Translations under genes and position numbers: made by a program | In this document: in pieces, positions 1 through 6,859 of the stretch | Numbering within the stretch: position 1 is the stretch's first letter | Layout: every line of letters starts with the position of its first letter | Notes under the pieces: generated by a model | Told to the model about the DNA's origin: nothing | What the model saw: only the letters and a program-made list of their open reading frames with translations | The model's database searches: none | Origin: Winogradskyella marincola | GTDB taxonomy: Bacteria; Bacteroidota; Bacteroidia; Flavobacteriales; Flavobacteriaceae | Length of the DNA stretch: 64,000 nt | Direction of reading: 5' to 3' | Assembly: GCF_029624125.1 (NCBI RefSeq) | Contig: NZ_JARSBN010000005.1 | Location: 62,001 to 126,000 of the forward strand

Positions 1-1
1 T

Positions 2-43
2 GAAGAGGAATATGACTATGACCAAAAAATATTAGGAGATTAG
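2..43 (+). CDS. C-terminal end of a truncated upstream ORF
   Basis: Reading from base 2 gives 13 acidic and polar codons (EEEYDYDQ and so on) ending in TAG, with the next gene starting 4 bases later. It could be the tail of a gene that starts before the window, but the stretch is too short to recognise a family and it may be chance. Confidence 0.25.
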   Translation, partial: EEEYDYDQKILGD

Positions 44-47
44 AGAA

Positions 48-266
48 ATGAAATGGAAATGGTATAAACCAAAGAGTTCGAAAGCGAAATTTCAATGTCC
101 TTGCTGTGATTACGTAACTTTACCAGAAAGAGGAAGTTATTTAATTTGTCCAGTATGCTTTTGGGAAGATGACGGAATTGACGTTAATGAACTTGATATT
201 CATTCTGGACCAAACCATATAACTTTAAGAGAAGGAAGAGAAAATTTTGTAAAATATGGAGCCTGA
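48..266 (+). CDS. CPCC-family cysteine-rich small protein, probably cut short by a TGA
   Basis: The 72-residue product carries CPCC at residues 17-20 and CPVC at 34-37 followed by FWEDDG. This is the signature of the CPCC cysteine-rich family (Pfam Cys_rich_CPCC), probably a zinc-binding fold of unknown function. It ends KYGA-stop. As I remember the family, that position continues GAC followed by a charged tail ending near KxVR. Here the same frame continues after the TGA at 264-266 with D-I-K-M-V-K-N-V and stays open to a TAA at 342-344, five bases before an attC-like palindrome. The intact gene was therefore probably 48-344 (98 codons), with a Cys codon changed to TGA. It is the first visible unit of the cassette-like array. 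The family call is firm; whether the short product is functional is unknown. Confidence 0.8.
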   Translation: MKWKWYKPKSSKAKFQCPCCDYVTLPERGSYLICPVCFWEDDGIDVNELDIHSGPNHITLREGRENFVKYGA

Positions 267-348
267 GATATAAAAATGGTTAAAAATGTAATCTCTGAAG
301 ATAAACGGAAGAATTTTGAATTAATAAAAAGAAATCTAAAATAAAAAC

Positions 349-489
349 TGCATACAACAACGGCTATAATTCATTGCGGTTGAATTCCCTATCGGAATTC
401 ACCGCAATTTTGCAATCTTTCGGCTACAGCGGAAAGAATCCTGCGGATTTTTCCGCAACGAAATCATAGCCAAAACCGTTAGGCACAAA
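349..489 (+). repeat. attC-like imperfect palindrome, element A
   Basis: This is a long imperfect inverted repeat. The left arm at 359-379 (AACGGCTAT...TTGCGG) pairs with the right arm at 453-480 (CCGCAAC...CCGTT), leaving small unpaired segments. Nested hairpins lie inside, one around GAATTC at 375-406 and one in the GCGGAAA...TTTCCGC stretch at 429-456. The right end is GTTAGGC at 478-484, which fits the integron R-prime core GTTRRRY. It lies between two unrelated plus-strand genes, starting 5 bases after one reading frame and ending about 20 bases before the next. The layout is that of an integron attC site; the folded-site function is inferred. Confidence 0.6.
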
Positions 490-507
490 CGAAAAAGAAC
501 CTTATAA

Positions 508-1089
508 ATGATTATAGATAAAGATAAAGTTCAAACATTAATCAATTCAACTATTGGTTCTGAATATGAAATTCATAACACTTCTGACTCAAGTAAATAC
601 ATATTCATTACTTGGAAACATAAAGATTATGAATGGGATGATGAAAGAGGGTCAAGAATAGGTGTTGGACCAATAGCTTACAATAAAGCTACTCACGAAT
701 ATAAACTACTTGGAAGTGGTGATATGCTTAGTGAAGAATATTACAAATATCTTTTTGAAAATATTGACTTGAATAGCAATAATGAAATTCCAGATAACAA
801 TAAGATTAAATCTAACATTCTTAGAAGAAATTATGTGAATGAAGAAGATATTTTTTATTTGACTGAGAACTATAAAAAAGACTTTGGAGATTTTAAATAC
901 TCGTTGTCCTATCCAAAAAATTTAAATGTTGATTATGTTAATCAGGTTTTCATTGATTTGTGCACGAATTCAGCAGTAGATTATTTTATTAAGTTTTGGA
1001 ATGAGATAGATTTCGAATACTCGAAAGTTTCTGAAACTGAATTATTATTAAATAGAATTAAAAAAACGAACGCACAACAACGGCTATAA
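508..1089 (+). CDS. hypothetical cassette protein, Imm35-like N-terminal half
   Basis: This 193-residue soluble protein has no signal peptide or membrane segment. The first 90 residues (WKHKDYEW..., then GVGPIAYNK, then YKLLGSGD) resemble the YrhB/Imm35 immunity-protein layout, in which a GPGPIIVDK-like turn precedes a LGSG motif. This is a weak recognition from memory. The second half (about 95-193) is charged, rich in Asn, Asp and Lys, and unrecognised. The start ATG lies 24 bases after the GTTAGGC core of element A, and the stop codon falls inside the left arm of element B, so the last residues (NAQQRL) are encoded by the repeat. That is the usual gene-to-attC geometry of an integron cassette. 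No toxin gene is adjacent. Confidence 0.75.
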   Translation: MIIDKDKVQTLINSTIGSEYEIHNTSDSSKYIFITWKHKDYEWDDERGSRIGVGPIAYNKATHEYKLLGSGDMLSEEYYKYLFENIDLNSNNEIPDNNKIKSNILRRNYVNEEDIFYLTENYKKDFGDFKYSLSYPKNLNVDYVNQVFIDLCTNSAVDYFIKFWNEIDFEYSKVSETELLLNRIKKTNAQQRL

Positions 1090-1157
1090 TTCATTGCGCC
1101 GGAAAGAATCCTCGCGAATTTCCCGCAACGAGCCATACAAAAAACCGTTCTCCAACA
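1074..1157 (+). repeat. attC-like imperfect palindrome, element B
   Basis: This is a shorter version of element A. The left arm (AACGGCTATAATTCATTGCG at 1079-1098) is identical to that of A, as are several bases before it. The right arm at 1124-1149 (CGCAACGAGCC...ACCGTT) pairs with it. The central GGAAAGAATCCT block is kept, but the first inner hairpin of A is missing. The core after the right arm is GTTCTCC, a weaker fit to GTTRRRY. It overlaps the end of the upstream gene and lies 10 bases before the GTG start of the next one. Confidence 0.6.
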
Positions 1158-1159
1158 TT

Positions 1160-1853
1160 GTGAAAAACACAATCAGCATATCAATATTTTTAGTTCTAAT
1201 TTTTATTAGTTCATGTAATGAACAAAAAGGGAAATTGGAAAAATCAGTGATTGAACAAGCAGAGGAAACTCAAGAAGATAAATTTTATTTAAACTGCAAA
1301 AAAAAAATCAATAAATGGAATTGAATTTAAAGCTTGTATAAAAAGGCCTGGAAATTTCACAATTATAAATTCCGACAAAACACTTGTTTATGAACATGAA
1401 GATAATCCAGCAGAATTTGAATTTTTGGATTTTAATGGAGATGGCTTTTCAGACATCTTATTAGACTACTTTACTAATGTTCCTGGAATCAAAGAACTTT
1501 TGATTTTTAATCCAGAAAAGAATGATTTTGAAAGAATTGTTGACTTCACAAATTTCCCCTCCGCAATTAAGATAAAAGGAACAGATTTTTATTATTCGTA
1601 CCATAGAAGTGGATGCGCTGATAATAATTGGGATAGCGATTTGTTTAAAATAATTGATAATAAAGCCATTCATTTTGGCAATATAAAAGGTATAGGTTGT
1701 GGAATTGACAATGAGAATGGCATTTACATAAACAAAGTAAATGGTCAGAAATTAGAGCAGATTAAATTTACACCCAGAGAAGAAGGATATTGGGATGGAA
1801 AATGGGAGTTCATCGAAAAATATTGGACTAAAAACCACAATAAATTTGAATAA
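1160..1853 (+). pseudogene. frameshifted lipoprotein with DFNGDG calcium-type motif
   Basis: Translation from the GTG at 1160 begins with a lipoprotein signal peptide (VKNTISISIFLVLIFISSC; lipobox Cys at 19) and runs to a TGA at 1322-1324. The +1 frame is open from within the same poly-A run and continues to 1853. Removing one base from the run of ten A at 1298-1307 joins the two into one protein of about 230 residues. The downstream half contains DFNGDGFSD, an FG-GAP/VCBS-like calcium-binding loop, and later Cys and Trp residues. This is either a true frameshift, a site of polymerase slippage that restores the frame in some transcripts, or a sequencing error in a homopolymer. The original family is not recognised beyond that motif. 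It is the third unit of the cassette-like array. Confidence 0.65.
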
Positions 1854-1856
1854 AAA

Positions 1857-2024
1857 ACTGGTGCTAAAATGATTAAAAGCAATTGCTTGTTACCACCTAC
1901 TTCTGAAAATCCTCAGAGATTTTACTTACACTAGTTCTCTGCTCTCGTTTCATTGCAATTTATTATCTTTCGTTTGCGGCAAAAATTTTCCGCAACCAAG
2001 CCGTACACAAAATCGTTGTACCTC
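1857..2024 (+). repeat. attC-like element C, diverged
   Basis: The right arm (CCGCAACCAAGCCGTACAC at 1990-2008, then AAAATCGTT) matches the right arms of elements A and B. A nested hairpin, TTGCGG...CCGCAA, spans 1974-1995. The left end (GGTGCTAAAATGATT at 1860-1874) is only a degenerate complement of the right end. An AATTGCTTGTT block near 1881 is shared with element D. The region starts 4 bases after the broken lipoprotein and ends about 25 bases before the next gene. I read it as an older or hybrid attC-like site. Confidence 0.45.
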
Positions 2025-2048
2025 ACTTAATAAAACCCAAAACTAAAA

Positions 2049-3341
2049 ATGAAAAGTACTTTACAGCTAATTCTTATATCACTACTGCTTTTGACTTATA
2101 GCTGTAAGGAGAAAAAAAGTGAATCACAAACAACGGGAACTGAAAAGCAAACGGAACAAAAAATATCAGTTGTACAAACTAAAGATTCAGTTATAGAGAA
2201 AAAAGAAGTACCCAAACACTACGAGCATAAATATGTCATTGCAAAATCAGGTTTAAATTACAGAGATAAACCTAATGGAAAAATCTTGGGTAAATTTCCA
2301 CTGAATACATCATTAAGATTAGTAGAACACACCAAAGTTTCTGATACAATAAATGATGGAGGAAAATTAATTGTTGGTGAATGGGTTGGCGTTCAAAACT
2401 GGGTGCTTGAAGACAAAGAAATAGATACCGTTTATGTTTTCAATGGGTTTCTATCCAATAACTTTATTGAATCTGACATAAAAATATATTATACATCTTC
2501 TTATTACAAAGAGCAGAACGGAAATGTAAGAACCGCTTTTTTAAACGTATCCGAAACCTATTTTGAAAATGCTTATAATGAGAGTGAAGATAGAAATGGA
2601 AATTCAATACTTAAAGACGAAGACTTAAAAAAAGATACTATAAGACTTAATAAAAATCAGAGAAATAAATTATTGAAATTCTTAAATATCTCAGAATCCG
2701 ATAAAGTATTTATTTATTCAATAACACAAGATAAAATAAAAGCTTTTCATATTAAAGACTTGCCTGCTATTGCCTGTTATAACATTTATGGTTCTTTTGA
2801 GGATTATGGTAATATTGAGACTGATTATGAATTTGGATTTGATTTAGGTAAAAAAATAAATGAATCGGATTGGTCAGATAATTTAACATTTATTGGAAAA
2901 GAAAATCCATTTGAAATAGGCAAACTACAACCTATAATCTGGAAAAAAACAGAAAACAATCAATTTCCAGTTATTAATGAGCAAAATGAAAATGATGATT
3001 ACCGAGTTTCCTATAAATTCGAGACAAAAGAATACAACTATTTTTTGCAAAAAGCTTCAAAAAGCAATTTATGTAATCATTTAGTAATCATAGATAAAGA
3101 GTCAAATTCAGAAGTATTCAATAAACTGTATTGTTACAGTGAGGGAACATCTCCTACTGAAATAATTACTGATAGCGATAAGAATGAAAAAAATCATCAA
3201 TCTCAATGGACTGGGAAATTATTTAAAAATAAGCCATCTATCGTTTTTGGATTCCAATATTTTTCATTTGGATGCGAATCTATTAACTTTATAACTGAAA
3301 AAGAGCCTTCTATAGAAATACTTTGTGATAATAGACATTAA
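2049..3341 (+). CDS. lipoprotein with bacterial SH3 domain
   Basis: The 430-residue protein starts with a lipoprotein signal (lipobox ending at Cys19, TYSC), then a Lys/Glu/Ser/Thr-rich linker to about residue 55. A bacterial SH3 domain follows at about 58-118 (SGLNYRDKPNGKILG is the typical start, with GEWVGVQ near its end). The remaining 300 residues are not recognised; they include an acidic stretch around 170-200 (ENAYNESEDRNGN). SH3 domains of this type usually bind peptidoglycan or peptides, so an outer-membrane-anchored envelope protein is likely. The gene stands alone between elements C and D as the fourth cassette-like unit and stops 9 bases before element D. Confidence 0.75.
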   Translation: MKSTLQLILISLLLLTYSCKEKKSESQTTGTEKQTEQKISVVQTKDSVIEKKEVPKHYEHKYVIAKSGLNYRDKPNGKILGKFPLNTSLRLVEHTKVSDTINDGGKLIVGEWVGVQNWVLEDKEIDTVYVFNGFLSNNFIESDIKIYYTSSYYKEQNGNVRTAFLNVSETYFENAYNESEDRNGNSILKDEDLKKDTIRLNKNQRNKLLKFLNISESDKVFIYSITQDKIKAFHIKDLPAIACYNIYGSFEDYGNIETDYEFGFDLGKKINESDWSDNLTFIGKENPFEIGKLQPIIWKKTENNQFPVINEQNENDDYRVSYKFETKEYNYFLQKASKSNLCNHLVIIDKESNSEVFNKLYCYSEGTSPTEIITDSDKNEKNHQSQWTGKLFKNKPSIVFGFQYFSFGCESINFITEKEPSIEILCDNRH

Positions 3342-3349
3342 AAAAACAA

Positions 3350-3394
3350 ATGCATAACAATGGTATTGAGTAATTGCTTGTTCTCGCCTACCAA
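3350..3394 (+). repeat. element D, left half of an attC-like repeat
   Basis: TGCATAACAATGG at 3351-3363 parallels the left border of element A (TGCATACAACAACGG). TAATTGCTTGTT...CGCCTAC at 3371-3390 matches the left part of element C. No right arm like those of A to C is present: the next gene begins 14 bases later. It looks like a truncated site at the array edge. Confidence 0.4.
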
Positions 3395-3407
3395 TAAAAA
3401 TTCAATT

Positions 3408-4031
3408 ATGAAAACCATTCAAATTTTACTTCTAGTTACAATTTTATTTCTCGGATGTTCAGAAGAAAAAAATAAAACACCAGAGATTAATCAACTCAAC
3501 GAAACACCAAGGGTTCTTGATGGAAAAAAAAGTGAAGGCTCTTTTTTAAGAACCAAAAGATACGACGAGAACATAATTGAAAAGCTTTATGGAGAAGCCT
3601 TAGGCAAAAATGAAAAGTTAGAGACATTAAATAACCTCATAAAAGAAATTACATCAGATAGTCTTAGCGATAAAACCAGTAATTATATAGATTACGCCAC
3701 GATTAACAATCGTTATTGGAGCACAGCGAAATCGTATGTAAATAAATTAAATGACAGCATCAAAAAAATAGAAATCCTTGCCATTTTTGATAAACTAGAA
3801 ACGGATTATAATAAAAGAATAGCTAACCATGAGACAAAAATGGATTCTATTGCTGTATTAAAAACCAAACTAAGCGACCAACTTATACTTATGAAGTTAT
3901 TTGTTACTGAGCCTATGATTCATAATTATCAATCTAATGAATTGCCAGATATAGATGAATTAAAATCAATTATAAAAGATTATGAAAAAGCCATAGAGAA
4001 TTCTAAAGAATACTCGAAAGTTAGAAAATAA
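3408..4031 (+). CDS. hypothetical lipoprotein, mostly helical
   Basis: The start at 3408 is preferred over an in-frame ATG at 3360, because it opens directly on a lipoprotein signal peptide (MKTIQILLLVTILFLGC, Cys17) and the earlier ATG lies inside element D. The 207-residue product is Lys/Glu/Asn/Ile-rich and predicted to be mostly alpha-helical or coiled-coil from about residue 50 onward. It has no recognised domain. It is the last gene before the conserved chromosomal segment and may be either the final cassette or a resident gene. Confidence 0.7.
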   Translation: MKTIQILLLVTILFLGCSEEKNKTPEINQLNETPRVLDGKKSEGSFLRTKRYDENIIEKLYGEALGKNEKLETLNNLIKEITSDSLSDKTSNYIDYATINNRYWSTAKSYVNKLNDSIKKIEILAIFDKLETDYNKRIANHETKMDSIAVLKTKLSDQLILMKLFVTEPMIHNYQSNELPDIDELKSIIKDYEKAIENSKEYSKVRK

Positions 4032-4074
4032 CAACCTATATTTCTCAGCATAACCAAACTCTAATTACGAACCA

Positions 4075-4566
4075 ATGCAAGATTATAAAATCCCAAACCA
4101 AACCAGAATAGGTCACGTACACCTTAAGGTTTCAGACCTACAACGCTCACTAGACTTTTATTGCAATCTATTGGGTTTTGAGGTTACAATGAAATACGGT
4201 GCAGATGCGGCTTTTATTTCGGCTGGTGGTTATCATCATCATATTGGTCTTAATACCTGGTATTCTAAAAATGCACCAAAAGCAGACACAAATCGCGTTG
4301 GTTTATTTCATACTGCTATACTGTATCCTACTAGAAAAGATTTAGCACTCATTGTAGATAGATTAATTCAAAAAAACTATCCTATAACTGGCAGTGCAGA
4401 TCATGGTGTATCTGAAGCTATATATTTAGACGATCCTGATGGAAATGGTGTAGAACTCTATTGGGACAGACCAAAAGAACTTTGGCCTCAAAAGCCTGAT
4501 GGTGAATTAGACATGTACACAAGACCATTAAACACAAGAGATTTACTCTCTGAACTTAAAGATTAA
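4075..4566 (+). CDS. VOC-family protein, catechol 2,3-dioxygenase-like
   Basis: The 163-residue protein begins with a classic vicinal-oxygen-chelate module: RIGHVHLKVSDLQRSLDFY at residues 11-29, with a candidate metal-binding His at 14 or 16. It continues with HHHIGLNTW near 60-68 and ends with DDPDGNGVELYWDRP, which supplies the conserved metal-binding Glu. This pattern is closest to CatE-type glyoxalase/bleomycin-resistance/dioxygenase proteins. The substrate cannot be told from the sequence. The next gene follows after 12 bases on the same strand, so they may be co-transcribed. Confidence 0.85.
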   Translation: MQDYKIPNQTRIGHVHLKVSDLQRSLDFYCNLLGFEVTMKYGADAAFISAGGYHHHIGLNTWYSKNAPKADTNRVGLFHTAILYPTRKDLALIVDRLIQKNYPITGSADHGVSEAIYLDDPDGNGVELYWDRPKELWPQKPDGELDMYTRPLNTRDLLSELKD

Positions 4567-4578
4567 ACTTAAGACAAT

Positions 4579-4917
4579 ATGAAATTAGTAACACGTTGTA
4601 AATCTTGCAACAAAGACATTATAATAAAATCTAATGCTGCTACGCGTCCAGATTTACAGATGCAAAAAGGAGATGAGTTTCAAGTCAATTGCCTTAATTG
4701 TGGCAATAGAGAAACAAAGCATGTTAACGATATTAAAGCAGAAGCTAACAACGTTATTATTCTTGTTGGTGTGGCTATTGGTGTTATCGCTTCAGCAGTA
4801 CTTTGGGTATTGTATGGCGCATTAGGAACTCTTGGTTTGGCGATTCCTATACTATTTTGGTATCAGCAAATGGACGCTACAAAAGGATTTAATTCGTATA
4901 TGATAAAACGCAAATAG
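4579..4917 (+). CDS. small membrane protein with N-terminal zinc ribbon
   Basis: Two CxxC pairs (CKSC at residues 7-10 and CLNC around 38-41) form a zinc-ribbon-like head. A charged linker follows, and then two closely spaced hydrophobic segments at about 57-95. It ends with a short basic tail (MIKRK). The 112-residue product is probably an inner-membrane protein with a cytoplasmic zinc finger. I do not recognise a named family. It sits 12 bases after the VOC gene and is convergent with the channel gene that ends at 4919. Confidence 0.7.
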   Translation: MKLVTRCKSCNKDIIIKSNAATRPDLQMQKGDEFQVNCLNCGNRETKHVNDIKAEANNVIILVGVAIGVIASAVLWVLYGALGTLGLAIPILFWYQQMDATKGFNSYMIKRK

Positions 4918-4918
4918 A

Positions 4919-5542
4919 TTACTGTTTGTCTGAGTCTTCCGAAGTATACAAACTTGGCAAGCTTATCTGAAAACGTACTGCAATTAACCGAATAACAATA
5001 ACAACCAAACCTGCTATTACAAAAAGATAGTTTTCATCTTTTAAGAAAAAACGCATCAAAAAATAACTAAGTCCACCAACAATACAAGCTGTAGCGTAGA
5101 TTTCTTTTCTAAAAATCACAGGAATTTCGTTACACAAAATATCTCTGGTTACACCACCAAAGCACGCTGTCATTGTACCTAGCGCAACACAAATTATTGG
5201 ATGCAATCCTGCTACCAAACCTGTTTCTATTCCAATTACAGTGTACAGTCCAATACCAATAGTATCAAACAAAAACAATGAGCGCCTTAGGTGCTTTAGG
5301 TAGTTTCTAAAAATAACGGCAAAAATAGCAGAACCGATAATTACATAAACAAAAGTCATGTTGCGCATCCAAGATACAGGCTCTACTCCTACCATAATAT
5401 CTCGTAATGTTCCGCCACCAACAGCTGTTACAAACGCTATGATTAAAACACCAAACGGATCCATACGTTTATTCATAGCAACCAGTACTCCAGAAATAGC
5501 AAAAGCGATGGTTCCTAATATGTCTATAGTTTGAAAAAACAT
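4919..5542 (-). CDS. trimeric intracellular cation channel (TRIC/UPF0126) protein
   Basis: The 207-residue, seven-helix-type membrane protein is built of two similar halves. Each half carries the glycine-rich motif of the UPF0126/TRIC family: GGGTLRD near residue 42 and GGVTRDI near 129. The latter is followed by the typical CNEIPVIFRKEIYA. Prokaryotic members form trimeric monovalent-cation channels. Length is normal for the family. It is a monocistronic minus-strand gene between two plus-strand genes. No clear TAnnTTTG box was found upstream; the nearest match (TAATTTCG) is one base off. Confidence 0.9.
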   Translation of the reverse strand: MFFQTIDILGTIAFAISGVLVAMNKRMDPFGVLIIAFVTAVGGGTLRDIMVGVEPVSWMRNMTFVYVIIGSAIFAVIFRNYLKHLRRSLFLFDTIGIGLYTVIGIETGLVAGLHPIICVALGTMTACFGGVTRDILCNEIPVIFRKEIYATACIVGGLSYFLMRFFLKDENYLFVIAGLVVIVIRLIAVRFQISLPSLYTSEDSDKQ

Positions 5543-5765
5543 TTTACCGTAGTTTATCTAATTATATGATTACTGCGAAATTAAATTTTATTCTAAATAT
5601 CTAAAAGCCTATTAATCAAAATTGAAAACAAACAGATTTCTAGGCTAACAAACAATTCATCATCTTAAAATTACAGTTCGGTAATAACAATTATATTATC
5701 TTTAAGTAATGTTAGATATTTGAATCATCAAAAAACGAACAAATAACCATTAAATCTAATACATC

Positions 5766-6182
5766 ATGAAGAATCTAGTTTTAACCTTAGTATTAGCCTT
5801 CTCAACATTATTCAGTTTTGCTCAAGATGAAGGTATCACAATCACTGTAACCATAGATAATGTTACTAATGACAAAGGAAAAGTTTTGATGTCGCTACAC
5901 ACCTCAGAAACTTTTATGAAAGGTAAAGGTATTAAAGATGCTGAAACCTCAATTGAAGACGGAAAAGTAACTATAACTTTTGAAAATGTATTGCCTGGCG
6001 AATACGCTATTTTAGCATTACACGACCAAAATGATAACAAACGTATGGACTTTGACGATAATGGTATGCCTCAAGAATCGTTTGGAATGTCTAACAATGT
6101 TATGGTTATGGGACCACCTCAGTATGAGGATGCAAAATTTAAAGTAGCCAACGAAGACTTGGATCTTAATATTAGATTTTAA
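5766..6182 (+). CDS. DUF2141 family exported protein
   Basis: A signal peptide (MKNLVLTLVLAFSTLFSFAQ) precedes a 118-residue beta-rich domain matching DUF2141. Recognisable parts are GKVLMSLHTSETF, then ENVLPGEYAILALHDQNDN, then MDFDDNGMPQESFGMSNN, with the characteristic HDxNxNxKxD-like acidic loop. The function is unknown; related proteins are periplasmic or outer-membrane associated. A weak promoter (TTCG, 16 nt, TATCTTTA) lies at 5677-5704, about 60 bases upstream. A tetranucleotide repeat and a terminator follow directly. Confidence 0.85.
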   Translation: MKNLVLTLVLAFSTLFSFAQDEGITITVTIDNVTNDKGKVLMSLHTSETFMKGKGIKDAETSIEDGKVTITFENVLPGEYAILALHDQNDNKRMDFDDNGMPQESFGMSNNVMVMGPPQYEDAKFKVANEDLDLNIRF

Positions 6183-6196
6183 ATAAAAATCTTGTC

Positions 6197-6257
<61 letters not shown>

Positions 6258-6277
6258 TTATCTAACTAAATCTTAAT

Positions 6278-6757
6278 TTAAACCGTTTCTCCTAACCATG
6301 CTTTCATCATCCAAACTGTTTTTTCTTGCTGTGTAATAAAGTCGCTCATCATTGAGTTTGTACCTTCATCATTAGCTTCATCTGAAGCTTCGAGAATACT
6401 TCGTTCTATTTTAAGCAATTCTGAAAGAGAATTTACAATCAATTCAACTGCTTTTTCATCTTTAGAAATGTTTTTTCCCACCGGAACTCTTGCCGCTTTT
6501 GTATAATCTTCAAAAGTGTGTAGTGGTGTTGCGCCTAGTGTTAATATACGCTCTGCAATTTCATCTACCTTAAGATTGGCATCTGTGTAAAGTTCTTCAA
6601 ATTTTTCGTGCAAATCAAAAAACATGCGTCCTTTTATATTCCAGTGAATACCTCTTAAATTTTGGTAATACAACTGAAAATTAGCTAAAAGCTGATTTAA
6701 TTCATCAGCTAAATCTTTCGTCTTTTTGGTATCTAAACCTATACTATTTAATGTCAT
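6278..6757 (-). CDS. dps: Dps-type DNA starvation/ferritin protein
   Basis: The 159-residue four-helix protein has the Dps ferroxidase ligands: HWNIKGRMFFDLHEKFEELY, with both His and the Asp/Glu residues. Dps dodecamers oxidise ferrous iron with peroxide, store it, and protect DNA. An in-frame ATG exists at 6790, but a TAnnTTTG promoter box (6779-6786) lies between the two. The second ATG (MTLNSIGLD) is also preceded by a typical A-rich leader, so 6757 is taken as the start. The gene is divergent from oxyR, the usual peroxide-sensing partner, and shares a 100-base regulatory region with it. Confidence 0.93.
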   Translation of the reverse strand: MTLNSIGLDTKKTKDLADELNQLLANFQLYYQNLRGIHWNIKGRMFFDLHEKFEELYTDANLKVDEIAERILTLGATPLHTFEDYTKAARVPVGKNISKDEKAVELIVNSLSELLKIERSILEASDEANDEGTNSMMSDFITQQEKTVWMMKAWLGETV

Positions 6758-6778
6758 TTTTTTAATTTTTTTCTTATT

Positions 6779-6786
6779 CAAATTTA
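6779..6786 (-). promoter_or_regulatory. dps promoter -7 box (TAAATTTG)
   Basis: The minus strand reads TAAATTTG, a full match to the Bacteroidota -7 consensus TAnnTTTG, 22 bases before the dps start chosen here. No TTG element is found 17-21 bases upstream, as might be expected for an activator-dependent promoter. Confidence 0.6.
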
Positions 6787-6810
6787 CCATGAAACAAAAC
6801 CATTTTTACT

Positions 6811-6857
6811 ATAGTTTTTATAAATAGTTTTTATATTTTTATAGCCTAAATAAATAG
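6811..6857. promoter_or_regulatory. ATAG repeat cluster between dps and oxyR, possible OxyR site
   Basis: ATAG occurs at 6811, 6824, 6841 and 6854. The two pairs each have a 13-base period, and the first pair is a direct repeat of ATAGTTTTTATA. OxyR boxes in other bacteria are built of spaced ATAG/CTAT quartets. The position, just upstream of the dps promoter and of the oxyR start, suits an OxyR or other LysR-type operator. The spacing differs from the enterobacterial 11-base pattern. Confidence 0.4.
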
Positions 6858-6859
6858 TT

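Noticed and set aside
264..266. Selenocysteine codon
   Set aside because: No supporting hairpin was recognised after the TGA and such insertion is rare in flavobacteria; a nonsense change is simpler. Kept as an open alternative only.
508..1089. Toxin-immunity pair
   Set aside because: The Imm35-like resemblance is weak and there is no adjacent toxin or polymorphic secretion domain.
3360..3407. Upstream ATG for the lipoprotein at 3408
   Set aside because: It lies inside element D and would put a polar stretch before the lipoprotein signal peptide.
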